From Ariolimax columbianus (Eukaryota > Mollusca > Gastropoda > Stylommatophora > Arionidae), in assembly GCA_036924085.1 (NCBI GenBank), contig JAVGWX010000003.1, positions 115,044,764 through 115,108,763 on the forward strand: a stretch of 64,000 nucleotides of DNA, written 5' to 3'. Under the pieces are notes generated by a model, which was not told where the DNA came from, searched no databases, and saw only the letters and a list, made by a program, of their open reading frames with translations. Positions 32,330 through 44,465 of this stretch are shown here, piece after piece. The translations under genes and the position numbers were made by a program. Position 1 is the stretch's first letter. The number at the start of each line of letters is the position of its first letter.

Positions 32330-33805
32330 GTTTGGAACACATCTACTCCAGACCTAGGCTTTACAACAGAAGATAGAATACATCTACTCCAGACCTGGCC
32401 TTTACAACAGAAGATAGAACACATCTACTCCAGACCTAGGCTTTACAACAGAACATAAAATACATCTACTCCAGACCTGGCCATTACAACAGAAGATAGA
32501 AAACATCTACTCCAGACCTGGCCTTTACAACAGAAGATAGAATACATCTACTCCAGACCTGGACTTTACAACAGAAGATAGAACACATCTACTTCAGACC
32601 TGGCCTTTACAACAGAAGATAGAACACATCTACTCCAGACCTGGCCTTTACAACAGAAGATAGAACACATCTACTCCAGACCTGACTTTTACAACAGAAG
32701 ATAGAACACATCTACTCCAGACCTGGCCTTTACAACAGAAGATAGAACACATCTACGTCAGACCTGGCCCTTACAACAGAAGATAGAACACATCTACTCC
32801 AGACCTGGCCTTTACAACACAAGATAGAACACATCTACTCCAGACCTGGCCTTTACAACAGAAGAAAGAACACATCTACTCCAGACCTGGCCTTTACAAC
32901 AGAAGATAGAATACATCTACTCCAGACCTGGCCTTTACAATAGAAGATAGGACACATCTACTCCAGACCTGGCCTTTACAACAGAAGATAGAATACATCT
33001 ACTCAAGACCTGGCCTTTACAACAGAAGATAGAATACATCTACTCCAGACCTGGCCTTTACAACACAAGATAGAACACATCTACTCCAGACCTGGCCTTT
33101 ACAACAGAAGATAGAACACATCTACTCCAGACCTGGCCTTTACAACAGAAGATAGAATACATCTACTCCAGACCTGGCCTTTATAACAGAAGATAGAACA
33201 CATCTACTCCAGACCTTGCCTTTACAACAGAAGATAGAATACATCTACTCCAGACCTGGCCTTTACAACTGAAGATAGAACACATCTTCTTCAGACCTGG
33301 CCTTTACAACAGAAGATAGAATACATCTACTCCAGACCTGGCCTTTACAACAGAAGATAGAACACATCTACTCTAGACCTAGCCTTTACAACAGAAGATA
33401 GAATACATCTACTCCAGACCTGGCCTTTACAACAGAAGATAGAACACATCTACTCCAGACATGGCCTTTACAACAGAAGATAGAATACATCTACTCCAGA
33501 CCTGGCCTTTACAACAGAAGATAGAATACATCTACTCCAGACCTGGCCTTTACAACAGAAGATAGAACACATCTACTCCAGACCTGGCCTTTACAACAGA
33601 AGATAGAACACATCTACTCCAGACCTAGCCTTTACAACAGAAGATATAATACATCTACTCAAGACCTGGCCTTTACAACAGAAGATAGAATACATCTACT
33701 CCAGACCTGGCCTTTACAACAGAAGATAGAACACATCTACTCCAGACCAGGCCTTTACAACAGAAGATAGAACACATCTACTCCAGACCTGGCCTTTACA
33801 ACAGA
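32330..33805. repeat. 41-bp satellite derived from LINE endonuclease PDLAF motif
   Basis: About 36 highly similar units, ACATCTACTCCAGACCTGGC plus CTTTACAACAGAAGATAGAAC. In frame each encodes TSTPDLAFTTED, matching TSTPDLAFSTQD of the 27-kb LINE at 27592-27630. Units alternate mainly between GAACACATC and GAATACATC. As 41 is not divisible by three the array destroys the reading frame. Confidence 0.92.
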
Positions 33806-35120
33806 ATATAGAACATATACAATACACTTTAGAATATAGAATGTCAGCCTTGGCAACAGTTTAAATAACCAAGTTGAAAAAAAAAACACACGGTAAAAAT
33901 ATAAAACTAGACAGAAAGAATTATTACAGGAGCTATGAAGTCAACATCAATAAAAGACATTTGAAAAGTATCAAAGCTACAACCCATGACTGACATAAGA
34001 GATAACAGAGTAATACAAATGACAGAATAGATTACAGAGTACTACAACTGGCAGAAAAATTCAAACGGCTCTCACATGATTCACCGAAAAAAAAGACTAG
34101 AAGAAATTGGCCGAAGCAAATCCCAGAGAAGCGGCTTTGTTTACATCGCAAAAGAACAAGCCCATTCCATGCTAGACCCCGCACAGATAAAGGCAGTACC
34201 CCTAATGACGTGCAGCACATTTCATACAGAGAACCATTCCCAGAGCTGATAGACAACATAGAATGATGAATAGAGGTACGCAAACAGAGATAGATAGAAA
34301 ATATGAACATTAGAATATATTCAAATGAAAAACTCTGCCACAGAATGTACATACATGTACACATATGGACCAGTAACGAGAGCTATGGAAAATTGAGAGG
34401 GAGACATTTATACAAAATTAAATAATTGACAGGAAATCCATTTCTCAAGTAGCCACTGAACAATTCTCAAACATCTTCAGAGCTGAGGCTGAGACACCAA
34501 GAACAGCTGCAAAAGCCATCGTGGAAAACAAGTACCATCTTAAAGACAAGATAGTTTTCCTTATTGAGATTCTATTACAATCATAAACCTACTCATAAAC
34601 CATAAAAACAAGACATTTTACAGCCTGTCTGAGGCACTCATGAATGCAAACAGTGACAATCTAGTGGATACCAGAACATTGTAAGATACACGAACACGGG
34701 GTATCAGATCGATTAGTCATAGATAGATGAGCCAATGATACAAATCAACTTCAAACCCCAACGACAAATGACTCAGAGAGCACCCAGGATCTGATATAAC
34801 AGAAACGTTCTACTCCTTGCCAAGAAGAAATCAATTGACAATATTCAGACTGCGAACAGACCACTGCAGACTAAATAAAATCATTTGTTCAACAAATAAC
34901 AAATTGGACACAGAGACATGTGCCCATGTGGTGAGAACAAACAAACGGTGGAACACATTCTGCATGTCCGTTAGATCCACGAGAGGAGTAGAGTGACTCT
35001 ATGACCCTCTCCAACACTTAATTACTAGATAAACTATATAACAACGAGAGAAACAAGAGAAAGACCGCCAGGTTTATGAGGGAGATAACTGGGATTGTTT
35101 GAAAGTGAAAGACGAAGAAT

Positions 35121-36039
35121 TAAGACTATGCGTTTTGCCTCCCCTATACAAACCCCCCCCCCTCCCCCCACCCCCCCTCCCTTTCCACCCACCGCCTCCG
35201 CTGTTTGTCCACGATCCGGTACTCTGTCGTTGTGACCTTTTTCTAACGTGGGCCCAAGCCGTCTAATTGCTGGACTGTTAACCAAATCTGTGTGTGGGAA
35301 GTGACACGTCTTCTTTTTTAAAAAAGTGCTGATTCGAATCCTTTATGTTTTGTAGTTCTGCATTTTAAATCTGATGTTGTTATAGTGTTTCCAGTTATAT
35401 AAATGCACGTTCTCGTTTTGAAAGTATCACATTTTCTGCTAGGTTGCATCTTGGGAGTTTGTTAAAACTTGTGAACTTAACATAAACATAATTTCCAGGC
35501 CTTTGGATCGACATTCTTTCTTGCCTTATTCATAATTTCACTTGACTTTTGTGTTCCTTTTCGCGAGTGAGACTATATAATCAGTTTCGATTAAGCTGCT
35601 TTTCTATCTGTGCTGACTCATATATTTGACTAATTGGTCTCTATATTTTCGCTGCACAAGCAAAATAGGCCAGCTAATGTGACAGGTGCAGGTATATCAG
35701 TATCATTTCTCCAGAACACCTTCAACTATTAGGACTGAACTGTGCTGGCATTTACGCACTGCTCGAGTTAATATCATGGTTTTGAAAGAGCCCTTATTGC
35801 TGACATTGGATGTGGATAAGCAGAGTATATTACAATGAATCATTAAGCACGTTTTAGGTAATGATTTTTACCGATTGTGGTCGGAGTTTAAATTGTTCAG
35901 CGATGAGAGGATTAGGTAGAAGTGTGTACAATCAGCAGGTTAGAGAAACCATCAATATCCATACAATTTATCATTTAGCTGATCGACATTAGGCGCCCAT
36001 CGGCCTTCCTGGAACACAGTGATCCATATTCTGTGACCT
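35121..36039. other. unassigned; C-rich tract near 35153-35180
   Basis: A C-rich low-complexity stretch follows the LINE end. The remainder is AT-rich with no recognised feature. Confidence 0.45.
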
Positions 36040-36175
36040 AACATTCAATAACATAACTTAACATAAAATAACTTGCAATAAAATTACATTACATATCATA
36101 TAAAAACATAACATAACACAACACAACACAAAATAACATAAAATAAGATAACCTGACATAATATAATATGCTTTG
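36040..36175. repeat. AACAT-type low-complexity repeat, left block
   Basis: Degenerate ACATAACATAAC-like sequence; a second, longer block lies at 37350-37830. Confidence 0.75.
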
Positions 36176-36952
36176 TACGTTCAAAATATAATATGCGTGT
36201 CCCCTCTCCCAACCTTTAATTAAAGGAGATCCCATTTGTGTCGGCACATCCATATTTCAATTGTCTTGATTGGTTTTAAAAAAAGAAATGTCTTGTAATA
36301 TTCACATTCGTTCAAAACTCAGATTATGTTGCCTCTATATTACCCAATCAGTTCAATCAGTTGTCTTGTGTCTCCAACATGAGATCGGATTCTTTTTTAT
36401 ATATGATCTTTACTGTGTCTGAATTGTTGTTTTTTTTTAAATCCACTCTACCAAAAAGACATACTACCTTCAAAAATCTACTTTGACATAGTCTCCATCT
36501 GAGGTAGAAACTCTACTTGAAATGAGGTTTGACGGGCATTAACACACCTACTTTACAGTGGTCAATTCACCACGTCAAGAAATCTTCTGTAGGGATGCTT
36601 ATGCTTGTTGGAAAGTTTCTTTCGGATGTCAGACATACAGGCCCCAGTCATCACGAAGCTTCCTTCTTCTATTGCGATGGTCATGCTGAGACTCAAACAA
36701 TAGAAGCAAATTGGTATAATGGCTTTGAATACACCTACCTATATTTGTACCGGGGACATTTGCTATGGAAATCATTGGATAATCATTTCGTGTTAGATGA
36801 CGACACTACAAAAAGTGAAGCAGCAGTCAACATGCTTCATAGAAAGAAGCACACGTGTGTACAACCTGTGAGCTGAAGGAACTGCTAGTCTCAATATTCT
36901 TCACTAATTCTTCAACGGGTCTGAGTATCAATGGTTGTACCCTAAGTACAGT
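36176..36952. other. unassigned; 115-residue open frame at 36529-36876
   Basis: The open frame (starting MTGINTPTLQWS, with a Tyr-rich middle TYLYLYRGH) matches no family I recognise and has no obvious splice context. Listed as an open question rather than a gene. Confidence 0.3.
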
Positions 36953-36963
36953 ACACCGTGTCC

Positions 36964-37337
36964 TTCTTCTTCTTCTTCTGCGTACACAGTCAGACAGTAA
37001 CCATTATTTTTTCGAAAAAAGCGGCGGTCGTCCTGAGGCTCTCGCCACTGCCATAGAGCTTGTCTTGCAGTTCCACTGGTAATGGCCACATCTGCTCTCT
37101 CTGATCCTCGTATGTCGGGCAGTTCTGCAGCAGATGTTCAGTGGTCATTTTACCAGTACCGCACGGGCATTCGTCGGTACACCCTATCTTCAATTTGTTG
37201 AATAGGTGGTACCTCAGTCTGTTGTGGCCAGTGCGAAGTCTGAAGACAACGACCTGCTCTCTTCGGTTCAACTGGTAATATGCATCGTTTTTGGTGTAAC
37301 CAGTATGTTCGGTTTCCCATTTGATCATGTATCTGGC
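36964..37337 (-). mobile_element. 5'-truncated EN-RT-RNase H LINE, copy 4 (374 bp)
   Basis: Short minus-strand copy ending in (GAA)5 (TTC at 36964-36978), flanked by ACACCGTGTCC at 36953-36963 and 37338-37348, an 11-bp target duplication. It encodes only the region from RYMIKWETEHTGYTKNDAYY to the end, including the Cys/His tail ECPCGTGKMTTEHLLQNCP, without interruption. The Met-initiated frame that starts at 37445 fuses flanking AACAT-repeat sequence to it and is fortuitous. Diagnostic bases (CTTCAGTGGTCAT, CACTTGCCATAG-like end) place it closest to copy 1. Confidence 0.92.
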
Positions 37338-37349
37338 ACACCGTGTCCA

Positions 37350-37830
37350 ACTAATATAAGATACCATAACATTACAAACAAAAGCATAGCAAAATATAAC
37401 ATAACATCTAACAACAAAATATAACACAACAAAATAACACAACATAGGATATCATAGCGTGATGTATCAGAATATAACAGCACATAACAAAGCAGAAAAT
37501 AATATAACATAAAGTAACGTAACCCAAAGTAGGATATCATAACATTCATTAACAACACATAGCGTAAGGAAATATAACATAACGTAACATAACATTACCG
37601 TAACATAACATTACGTAACATAACTTAGCATATCCTAATATAACAAACCTTAACATATAGGCTAACATAACAACACAACGCAACACTACACACTACACCA
37701 TAACACAATATAACAAACATAACATAACATGATGCATCACACCACACCACAACAAATCAGAGTAGCATACCGTAAGGTAACATAACATAACACAACACAA
37801 CATAACATAACATAACATAACTCTACGATT
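37350..37830. repeat. AACAT pentamer-type low-complexity repeat, right block
   Basis: Long run of degenerate ATAACATAACATAAC with TACCGTAAC and CACAACAC interruptions. Minus frames rich in LCYVML are artefacts. Confidence 0.85.
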
Positions 37831-38190
37831 AATTTGATCAACATCATTGACTCTATAAGATCACTCAAATTTGTCTCTGACATAAGAAATGAAAAATAAT
37901 CGACAATTTTGCTGTTCATGGCAGTCATGAAGTCAACTCCAAGAAATGAACTCAGATATAAAAACTGACTTTATAAGATAAGATCCTTCTCGTCCTCTTG
38001 GAATATAATGATGCAATTAATTCTTTGAACAGTTTAATGTAGTGGTCCGTCTTTTTAAATTTCAGCCATAAGACATCAGCCTTCTCTCCACCTATCTGGC
38101 AGTTAGAAACCTTTGCGTGAATCACCCACCGTCTCTACCATTGCAATACCTGATCGTATATCATAAGCGTTAACTACATGAACGTGGCAG
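37831..38190. other. unassigned sequence
   Basis: Nothing recognised. Confidence 0.4.
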
Positions 38191-38676
38191 CAGCCATACT
38201 CTTTCTTGATTTTTGTCTTGTCTTTTTTTCCTCCTTCTTCCCTTCCGTCCTTCTATCCTTCCTTTTTTCCTACCTTTCCTTCCTTTCTTTCTGTTTTTTT
38301 TCTTTCTTTCTTTCTTTCTTTCTTCCTCTCTTTTTCTTCCTTTCTTTTTTCTTTCTTCTTTCTATCTTCCTTCATTTCTTTCATTTTTCTTTATTTCTGT
38401 TTTTGTTTTTATTTCTATCTGTTTTTGTTTTTATTTCTATCTGTTTTCTTTATTTCTAGTTTTCTTTTTCTTCTTTCTTTATTTGTTCTTTTCCTTCTTC
38501 CTTCATTTTTGTATATTTTTGTTTTTTCCTTCTTAATTTCTTTTTTCTTACATTCCTTTCCTATTGTATTTCTTTCCTTTTTGTTTGTTTGCTTGTTTGT
38601 TTCTTTTTTTCTTTCTTTCATTCTCTCTTTCTTTTGTTTATTCATTTGTTTGTTTCTTTCTTTCTACCTACCAATT
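38191..38676. repeat. pyrimidine-rich tract (TTTC/TTCC)n
   Basis: About 480 bp of TTTCTTTC, CCTTCC and TTTTTATTTCTATCTG sequence, strand-biased for T and C. Plus frames are Phe/Leu/Ser-rich artefacts. Confidence 0.88.
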
Positions 38677-38720
38677 CTAAATCTATTTTATTAATAATGG
38701 GATGAAATTCTTATCAATAC
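38677..38720. repeat. first unit of the 43-bp array, split off by SINE-B
   Basis: AATCTATTTTATTAATAATG followed by GGATGAAATTCTTATCAATAC is one diverged unit of the array that resumes at 39093. Confidence 0.8.
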
Positions 38721-39092
38721 TTCTTCGTCTTCTTCTTTTTCTTTTTCTAATTCTTCTTATTCAGCTTCTTCGTTCTAAATCTCCCGCTACCAAATTCTGA
38801 AAAAGGCTTTCCAACTAGCAGGATGTTGTCCGGAGAACGGAACGCCTTGTGTCATATTTTACAGCTTGACTGCGATATTTGCATCTTTCGGTCCGACACA
38901 TTCGACCTCAGCAGACATTTTTAGCACCGGGTTGGCCTTCCCAATTCCATCCCTTCTCCTTAGCCAGTCTGCCCTGCTGCAGCTTGTTATCAAGGATCAC
39001 CGCATGAAGGTGTAGAAGGGTCTTGGTATCTCCTATTCCCTGTCCCTGACCCTAGCAGTCAGCTATGGGTCGCAGACCACTGCAGCTCATAC
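38721..39092 (-). mobile_element. SINE-B copy with (GAA)-rich tail, inside a 43-bp array
   Basis: SINE-B in minus orientation with a TTC-rich tail side at 38721-38780. The flanks TTCTTATCAATAC (38708-38720) and TTCTTATCACTAC (39093-39105) are adjacent array sequence and also fit a target duplication, with one mismatch. Confidence 0.8.
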
Positions 39093-40205
39093 TTCTTATC
39101 ACTACAAAATCTATTCTATTACCAATGTGATGAAACTGTTATCACTACGAAATCTATTCTATTACCAACGTGATGAAACTCTTATCACTACGAAATCTAT
39201 TCTATTACCAAAATAATGAAACTCTTATGACTACAAAATCGATTCTATTACCAATGTGATGAAACTCTTGTCACTAAAAAATCTATTCTATTACCAATGT
39301 GATGAAACTCGTATCACTACAAAATCTATTCTATTACCAATGTGATGAAACTCTTATCATTACAAAATCTATTCTATTTCCAATATGATGAAATTCTGAT
39401 CACTACAAAATCTATTCTATTACCAATGTGATGAAACTCTTATCACTACAAAATCTATTCTATTATCAATGTGATGAAACTCTTATGACTACAAAATCTA
39501 TTCTATTACCAGTGTGATGAAACTCTTTTCACTAAAAAATCTATTCTATTAACAATATGATGAAACTCTTATCACTACAAAATCTATTCTATTACCAATG
39601 TAATAAAACTCCTATCACTACAAAATCTATTCTATTACCAATGTGATGAAACTCTTATCACTACACAATCTATTCTATTACTTATGTGATGAAACTCTTA
39701 TCACTACAAAATCTATTCTATTACCAATGTGATGAAACTCTTATCACTACAAAATCTATTCTATTACCAATGTGATGAAACTCTTATCACTACAAAATCT
39801 ATTCTATTACCAATGTGATGAAACTCTTATCACTACAAAATATATTCTATTATCAATGTGATGAAACTCTTATGACTACACAATCTATTCTATTACCAGT
39901 GTGATGAAACTCTTTTCACTAAAAAATCTATTCTATTAACAATGTGATGAAACTCTTATCACTTCAAAAATCTATTCTATTACCAATGTGATAAAACTCT
40001 TATCACTACAAAATATATTCTATTACCAATGTGATGAAACTCTTATCACTACAAAATCTATTCTATTACCAATGTGATGAAACTCTTATCACTTCAAAAA
40101 TCTATTCTATTCCCAATGTGATGAAACTCTTATCACTACAAAATCTATTCTATTACCAATGGGATGAAACTCTTATCACAACAAATTCTATTCTATTACC
40201 AATAT
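39093..40205. repeat. 43-bp minisatellite, about 26 units
   Basis: Units GATGAAACTCTTATCACTAC plus AAAATCTATTCTATTACCAATGT. A multi-unit block with GACTACAAAATC and TTTTCACTAAAAAATC variants recurs near 39480 and 39865, indicating higher-order duplication. Confidence 0.92.
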
Positions 40206-40854
40206 TCTAACGAAATATTAATTATCATGTGTAGTAACTCCTCGCTTCACAATACCGAATACAGCGACGACAATGAAGATCATGCTGATACGACCATGCT
40301 TACCTAAGCAAATGTGGAGCCCATTTGGAGCATGTTAGCAGTGCCAATTGTAAAACGAAATATAAGCCTCCATGGTTTTACAGAATTAATGTTAATCTAT
40401 CTTGACACGAACATGCCGCCCCACCGTGCGAGGCCTGACTAAGTTTAATCAACTTGAGGACAGCCCTTGGAAAAGTTAAATTTAACTACATGGTTTGAGA
40501 TCTCGAATACATACAAATAAATGATTATTACAATATTGGTATTCAATTTGAAGATAAAACTGACATGTACATGTAGAATGAAGACTGACCAGAAAAACAA
40601 GCTCACAAGAAAATGAAAAACAAAATAGGCGCTCCCCATCTTTATCAGCTTCGTTACCCTGGGAAATACAGAAGTAGAAATCAGATCTCTTGATAACCTT
40701 ACCTGACACGACCAACTCAAAAATGGTTGTTATCGTTGATAGAAAGATTTAGTTGGCGTCTATAGGATAAATCAGAGTTGGAATGTGTGGTTAGATGGAA
40801 AAGTTGGTATGCAGTGATAACATCGCCGTCGTCATTGAAATCATCATCACCATA
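40206..40854. other. unassigned sequence
   Basis: Nothing recognised; minus frames at 40445-40720 have no known domain. Confidence 0.4.
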
Positions 40855-41475
40855 ACCGTCATATTAATCACCACTATCAAATTAATGACCAACATCATAT
40901 TAATCATCATCATCATATTAATCACCATCATATTGATCATCATCACCATCATATTGATCATCATCACCATCATATTAATCATCATCATATTAATCATCAT
41001 CATATTAATCATCATCATATTAATCATCATCATCATATTAATCATCATCATATTAATCATCATCACCATCATATTGATCATCATCATATTAATCATCATT
41101 ATATTAATCATCATCATCATATTAATCACCATCATATTAATCCTCATCATCATATTAATCATCATCATATTAATATTCACAATCATATTAGTCATCACGA
41201 TCATATTTATCATCATCATATTAATCATCACCATCATATAAATAAGCATCATATTAATCATCATCATCATCATATTAATCTTCATCATATTAATCATCAC
41301 CATCATATTAGTCATCACCATCATATTAATCATCATCATCATCATATTAATCATCATCATATTAATCATCACCATCATATTAGTCATCACCATCATATTA
41401 ATCATCATCATCATCATATTAATCATCACCATCATATTAATCACCATCATCATATTAATCACTTCCATCATCCCT
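40855..41475. repeat. (ATTAATCATCATC)n low-complexity minisatellite
   Basis: CATATTAATCATCATCAT-type units of 12-18 bp for 620 bp. The poly-Ile plus frame and the Met/Asn-rich minus frame are direct translations of it. Confidence 0.93.
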
Positions 41476-42005
41476 TTCATTATTACCATCGCTCACTGTC
41501 ATCATCCCGTCATCGTTATTTTCATCATCAATATGGTTATCATTATCATCATCAACAACATTATCGTGTGCCATGCTAGTTTGAGAAATGAATCTCAAGA
41601 ATTGTCTACCCTAACAGGAATCTACATCAATTCTATAGACCCTTCCGCGCTGTAATATTACATAATTAATATATTTCTTGTCTTCAGCCTCCATTCCCTA
41701 ACAATACATTCTAGCACATTCATTGTCTAGCTATCACGATCACATACTATATACTATTGTTATTTCCAATTACGCTGTGACATCGAGGAGCTGACACTTC
41801 GTTTCTTATCTGAACTGCCTTTGATGTGCTTTCGAATTTCTTGAGGGATTTTCAGTAAATCGTCTACATTTCTTCATCGTGCGATGCACCACGCCTTCTG
41901 ATATAGGCGTTCACTGATAGTTGACCGAGATTAATTCTCGTGTAATGAACAAACCATTTCAAACCATTGCCAAGAAGATTGTTCCTATAATATTTCTGAA
42001 GCCGT
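41476..42005. other. unassigned sequence
   Basis: Nothing recognised. Confidence 0.4.
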
Positions 42006-42009
42006 ATTT

Positions 42010-42310
42010 TCTCATCTATCTTTCTCGTTGACTTTCATATCTTTTCTCTGGTTTTGAGTTTCACAAGATGCAGTATTCGTCTCCTTTACGTTGGACAGGG
42101 GCCATGTCTGACATTGGGAGCAGAGTTGCTTAGAACACTCTTGTTTAATTTTCATAGCACATCTGAAGTACTTACTCTTTATTAACGGCGTGTCATTTAC
42201 CAGCCAAACGTAAACGTCGCCCACAAAATTCTGGCACTTTCTAACCCTCCATTCCCTATGTCCACTTCTGTCCACTTTTGATTGACACCTCTGCCATTCA
42301 TTGTGGACGT
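42010..42310 (-). CDS. candidate host exon, Cys-rich (uncertain)
   Basis: An 87-residue minus frame with uneven composition unlike the surrounding repeats: KVDRSGHREWRVRKCQNFVG, then VYVWLVNDTPLIKS, YFRCAMKIKQECSKQLCSQC and a polar tail ending at a TGA. Six cysteines with C-x2-C spacing suggest an extracellular or secreted protein. A possible acceptor AG lies before the RCQSKVD codons. I do not recognise the family. It could pair with the open segment at 43320-43540 on the same strand, with the SINE-B copy at 42355 in the intron. Chance open frame is a real alternative. Confidence 0.28.
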
Positions 42311-42354
42311 TTACTTCACGCGATCTTAATTAAGTACATACGTTTACATGTTAT

Positions 42355-42707
42355 GGCTTGGCTTCGTTCGTTCTCAATCTCCCCCTACCAAACCATGAAA
42401 GGGCTTAAGTAGCAGAATGTAGTACAGAGAACGGGATGCGTTGTGTCGTAGTTTATAGCTTGACTGCGATATTTGCACCTTTCGGTCCAGCACATCCGAC
42501 TTCAGCAAACATTTTTTTAGTACCGTGTTAGCATTTCCTTCGATCCCTTCTCCTTAGGCAGTCTGCCCTGCTGCAGCCTGTTATCCAGAATCACCGCGTG
42601 GAGGTGTAAAAGGGTCTTGGCAGCTCTAGTTCGCTGGCCCTGACGCCATCAGTCAGCTATGGGTCGCTGACCACTGCAGCTCATGCGCTGCTCAGCATCT
42701 TGATCCC
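42355..42707 (-). mobile_element. SINE-B copy, (AAGCC)n tail
   Basis: Full-length copy with GGCTTGGCTTCGTTCGTTCT at the plus-strand left and CAGCATCTTGATCCC at the right. The flanks GTTTACATGTTAT and GTTTGTTATAAT suggest a target duplication with a small deletion. Confidence 0.85.
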
Positions 42708-43319
42708 GTTTGTTATAATCACATACCTGTTCTTGTTGTGTCGAATGCCCACAATGAGTAGGATTATTCTTTTGTGCGCCATAAAAAGGACGTTAAGTGG
42801 ATGGGTTGTCGTTGCTTTTCTCACATCCCGAGTGTGCTGATCAAGGTGGACCTCCTCCAGCCGGTTGTGCCATGCTTCGCTTCATCTACGTGTCGCTCAC
42901 TACCCCGGGGATTACGTCGATGCTTCACCTTGTTAGCCAGGCTGCCATGAAAACAGCATGTTTCCAGGAAGGGCTACGAGGAAGCCAAGCTGAGGGTCTT
43001 GTCCAGTATATTTTGCCTGACCAGATGTTAATCTTTCTTCCCATACCTGTACTTAAAAAGTTTAATTCTATACATTACAACATTTGAATACAGTTATCAC
43101 AATATTTAAATATGCGAAACACGGGATAGTAAATGTTCTGTATTATTCGAGATTTTGAGTCTACACAAAGATTGGAATGTCTGGAACAAGGAACATTATC
43201 CGCAGGTTTATTTAGCGTTTGCTAGACAGTAAACAGCTTTCACATGTAAAATGATTTGTTAGTCTTGATATATCTGTATGGCAGCGAGAGTCGCTATGTG
43301 GAAGTCCAGCTTTAACTGA
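42708..43319. other. unassigned sequence
   Basis: A 96-residue plus frame at 42797-43087 has no recognisable domain; no other feature seen. Confidence 0.4.
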
Positions 43320-43540
43320 AATAGCCCCCTTCCATGTGTCCATCTTTGTCCACCTTTACATCACATACAAGAACTGTCTCCCCAGATAACTGGATTCGAC
43401 CCACCAACTGTAAATATCCAGCCAGGAATTCCTCAAAAATACCACTTTTCTGGTCCACGATGGTGCTAACAATATTTACGTTGTGGGTCTCAGCCCTGAT
43501 GTACAGCCAAATGATAATACATAATTGAATGAGATTGCCC
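43320..43540 (-). CDS. candidate host exon (uncertain)
   Basis: Minus frame open for about 70 residues reading NVNIVSTIVDQKSGIFEEFL, AGYLQLVGRIQLSGETVLVC and then DVKVDKDGHMEGG. It ends in TAA, but a GTAAAG donor-like site lies after VLVCD and an AG follows the TGTACATC before the AETHNV codons. The KVD-x-x-GH string is shared with the 42010-42310 frame, which could mean two exons of one repeat-containing protein or chance. No family recognised. Confidence 0.25.
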
Positions 43541-43549
43541 AGTATGTTT

Positions 43550-43906
43550 GGCTTGGCTTGGCTTCCTTCGTTCTCAATCTCCCGCTACCCTGAAAGGGTT
43601 TAAGTAGCAGAATATAGTACAGAGAACGGAATGCGTTGTGTCGTAGTTTACAGCTTTACTGCGATATTTGCACCTTCAGTCCAACACATCCGACTTCAGC
43701 AAGCATTTTTTGAGTAAAGGGTTAGCATTCCCTCTTCGATACCTTCTCCTTAGCCAGTCTGCCCTGCTGACGCCTTTTATCTAGGATCACCACGTGGAGG
43801 TGTAGAAGGGTTTTGGCAGCTCTGGTTCGCTGGCCCTGACGCCAGCAATCAGCTATGAGTCGCTGACCGCTGCAGCTCATGCGCTGCTCAGCATCTTTAT
43901 TCGTCC
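43550..43906 (-). mobile_element. SINE-B copy, (AAGCC)n tail, perfect TSD
   Basis: Full-length copy whose tail shows (GGCTT)3 on the plus strand. The 12-bp duplication CCCAGTATGTTT lies at 43538-43549 and 43907-43918. The head end reads GCATCTTTATTCGTCC instead of CATCTTGATCCC, a small 5' difference. Confidence 0.92.
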
Positions 43907-43918
43907 CCCAGTATGTTT

Positions 43919-44465
43919 AACACGATTCCTGTAATGTTTCAGGTCGATAAAAACACATATAGGTAATGGCTCAATGACCGCATCAGGACAAGAAAAAACG
44001 ATAACTACGTTACTTTGGAGAAATAAATCTATCCAAGATGCGCAGATACTGAAGGTTAACAGCGGACATAGTTGCAGCTTCCGTATATGTATCTCACAGT
44101 AATGGTTCATTGTAACCACCTTAATGTATTAGCTACAGTAGAATGTGGTCTGCCATCCACTTATTAATGTGCCCTCCAGTTTATCGTCCAGAATAGTGTT
44201 ACCAACCACTGCGCTTCAGGGACAAATATCGGTTTATAATCTCCGTCTGAGTAAAATTGAGTATTCGCTTCTTACATACAAATAACCAGACTCGACTCAG
44301 GTAGTGAGTGACATGCTCCAGATAACCCAGATATAAATGTGTGCCTGATTTACTGTTAGGATAGCAAAGTCAATGCAGTCTCTAAAACGTGATCCCCGAC
44401 GGCAGTGTTTACTATCGGACCATATTTTGCAATTATTTCTAGTTATCTTAAACCGGAATGCTGGA
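43919..44465. other. unassigned sequence
   Basis: No gene recognised; GTGATCCCCGACGGCAGTGT near 44390 is a fragment of the dispersed motif also seen near 3329 and 24210. Confidence 0.4.

Larger units (their letters stand above)
31030..35120 (+). pseudogene. decayed EN-RT-RNase H LINE with two endonuclease-derived satellites
   Basis: A relative of the 27-30 kb LINE, heavily mutated. Recognisable pieces in order are NTLNLLNIFQCNAEEVNIKK (endonuclease start, 31082 on); a VPDSQCIIV segment at 31415; a 44-bp array; ELEDQPIFFQ near 32300; a 41-bp array; IITGAMKSTSIKDI near 33920 (RT C-terminus); RNase H remnants ATECTYMYTYGP near 34340, FRAEAETPRTAA near 34480 and KIVFLI near 34550; then QLTIFRLRTDHCRLNK near 34840; a Cys/His-tail relic; and a final REITGIV with TGA at 35100-35102. 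The central RT domain (about 1.9 kb in the 27-kb copy) is missing. Long past coding ability. Confidence 0.8.

Noticed and set aside
35034..35285. Gly-rich minus frame
   Set aside because: Arises from the C-rich tract near 35153-35180.
38178..38694. Hydrophobic, membrane-like plus-strand proteins
   Set aside because: Phe/Leu/Ser runs come from a TTTC-rich tract.
40791..41489. Met/Asn-rich and poly-Ile proteins
   Set aside because: Direct translations of the ATTAATCATCATC repeat on both strands.
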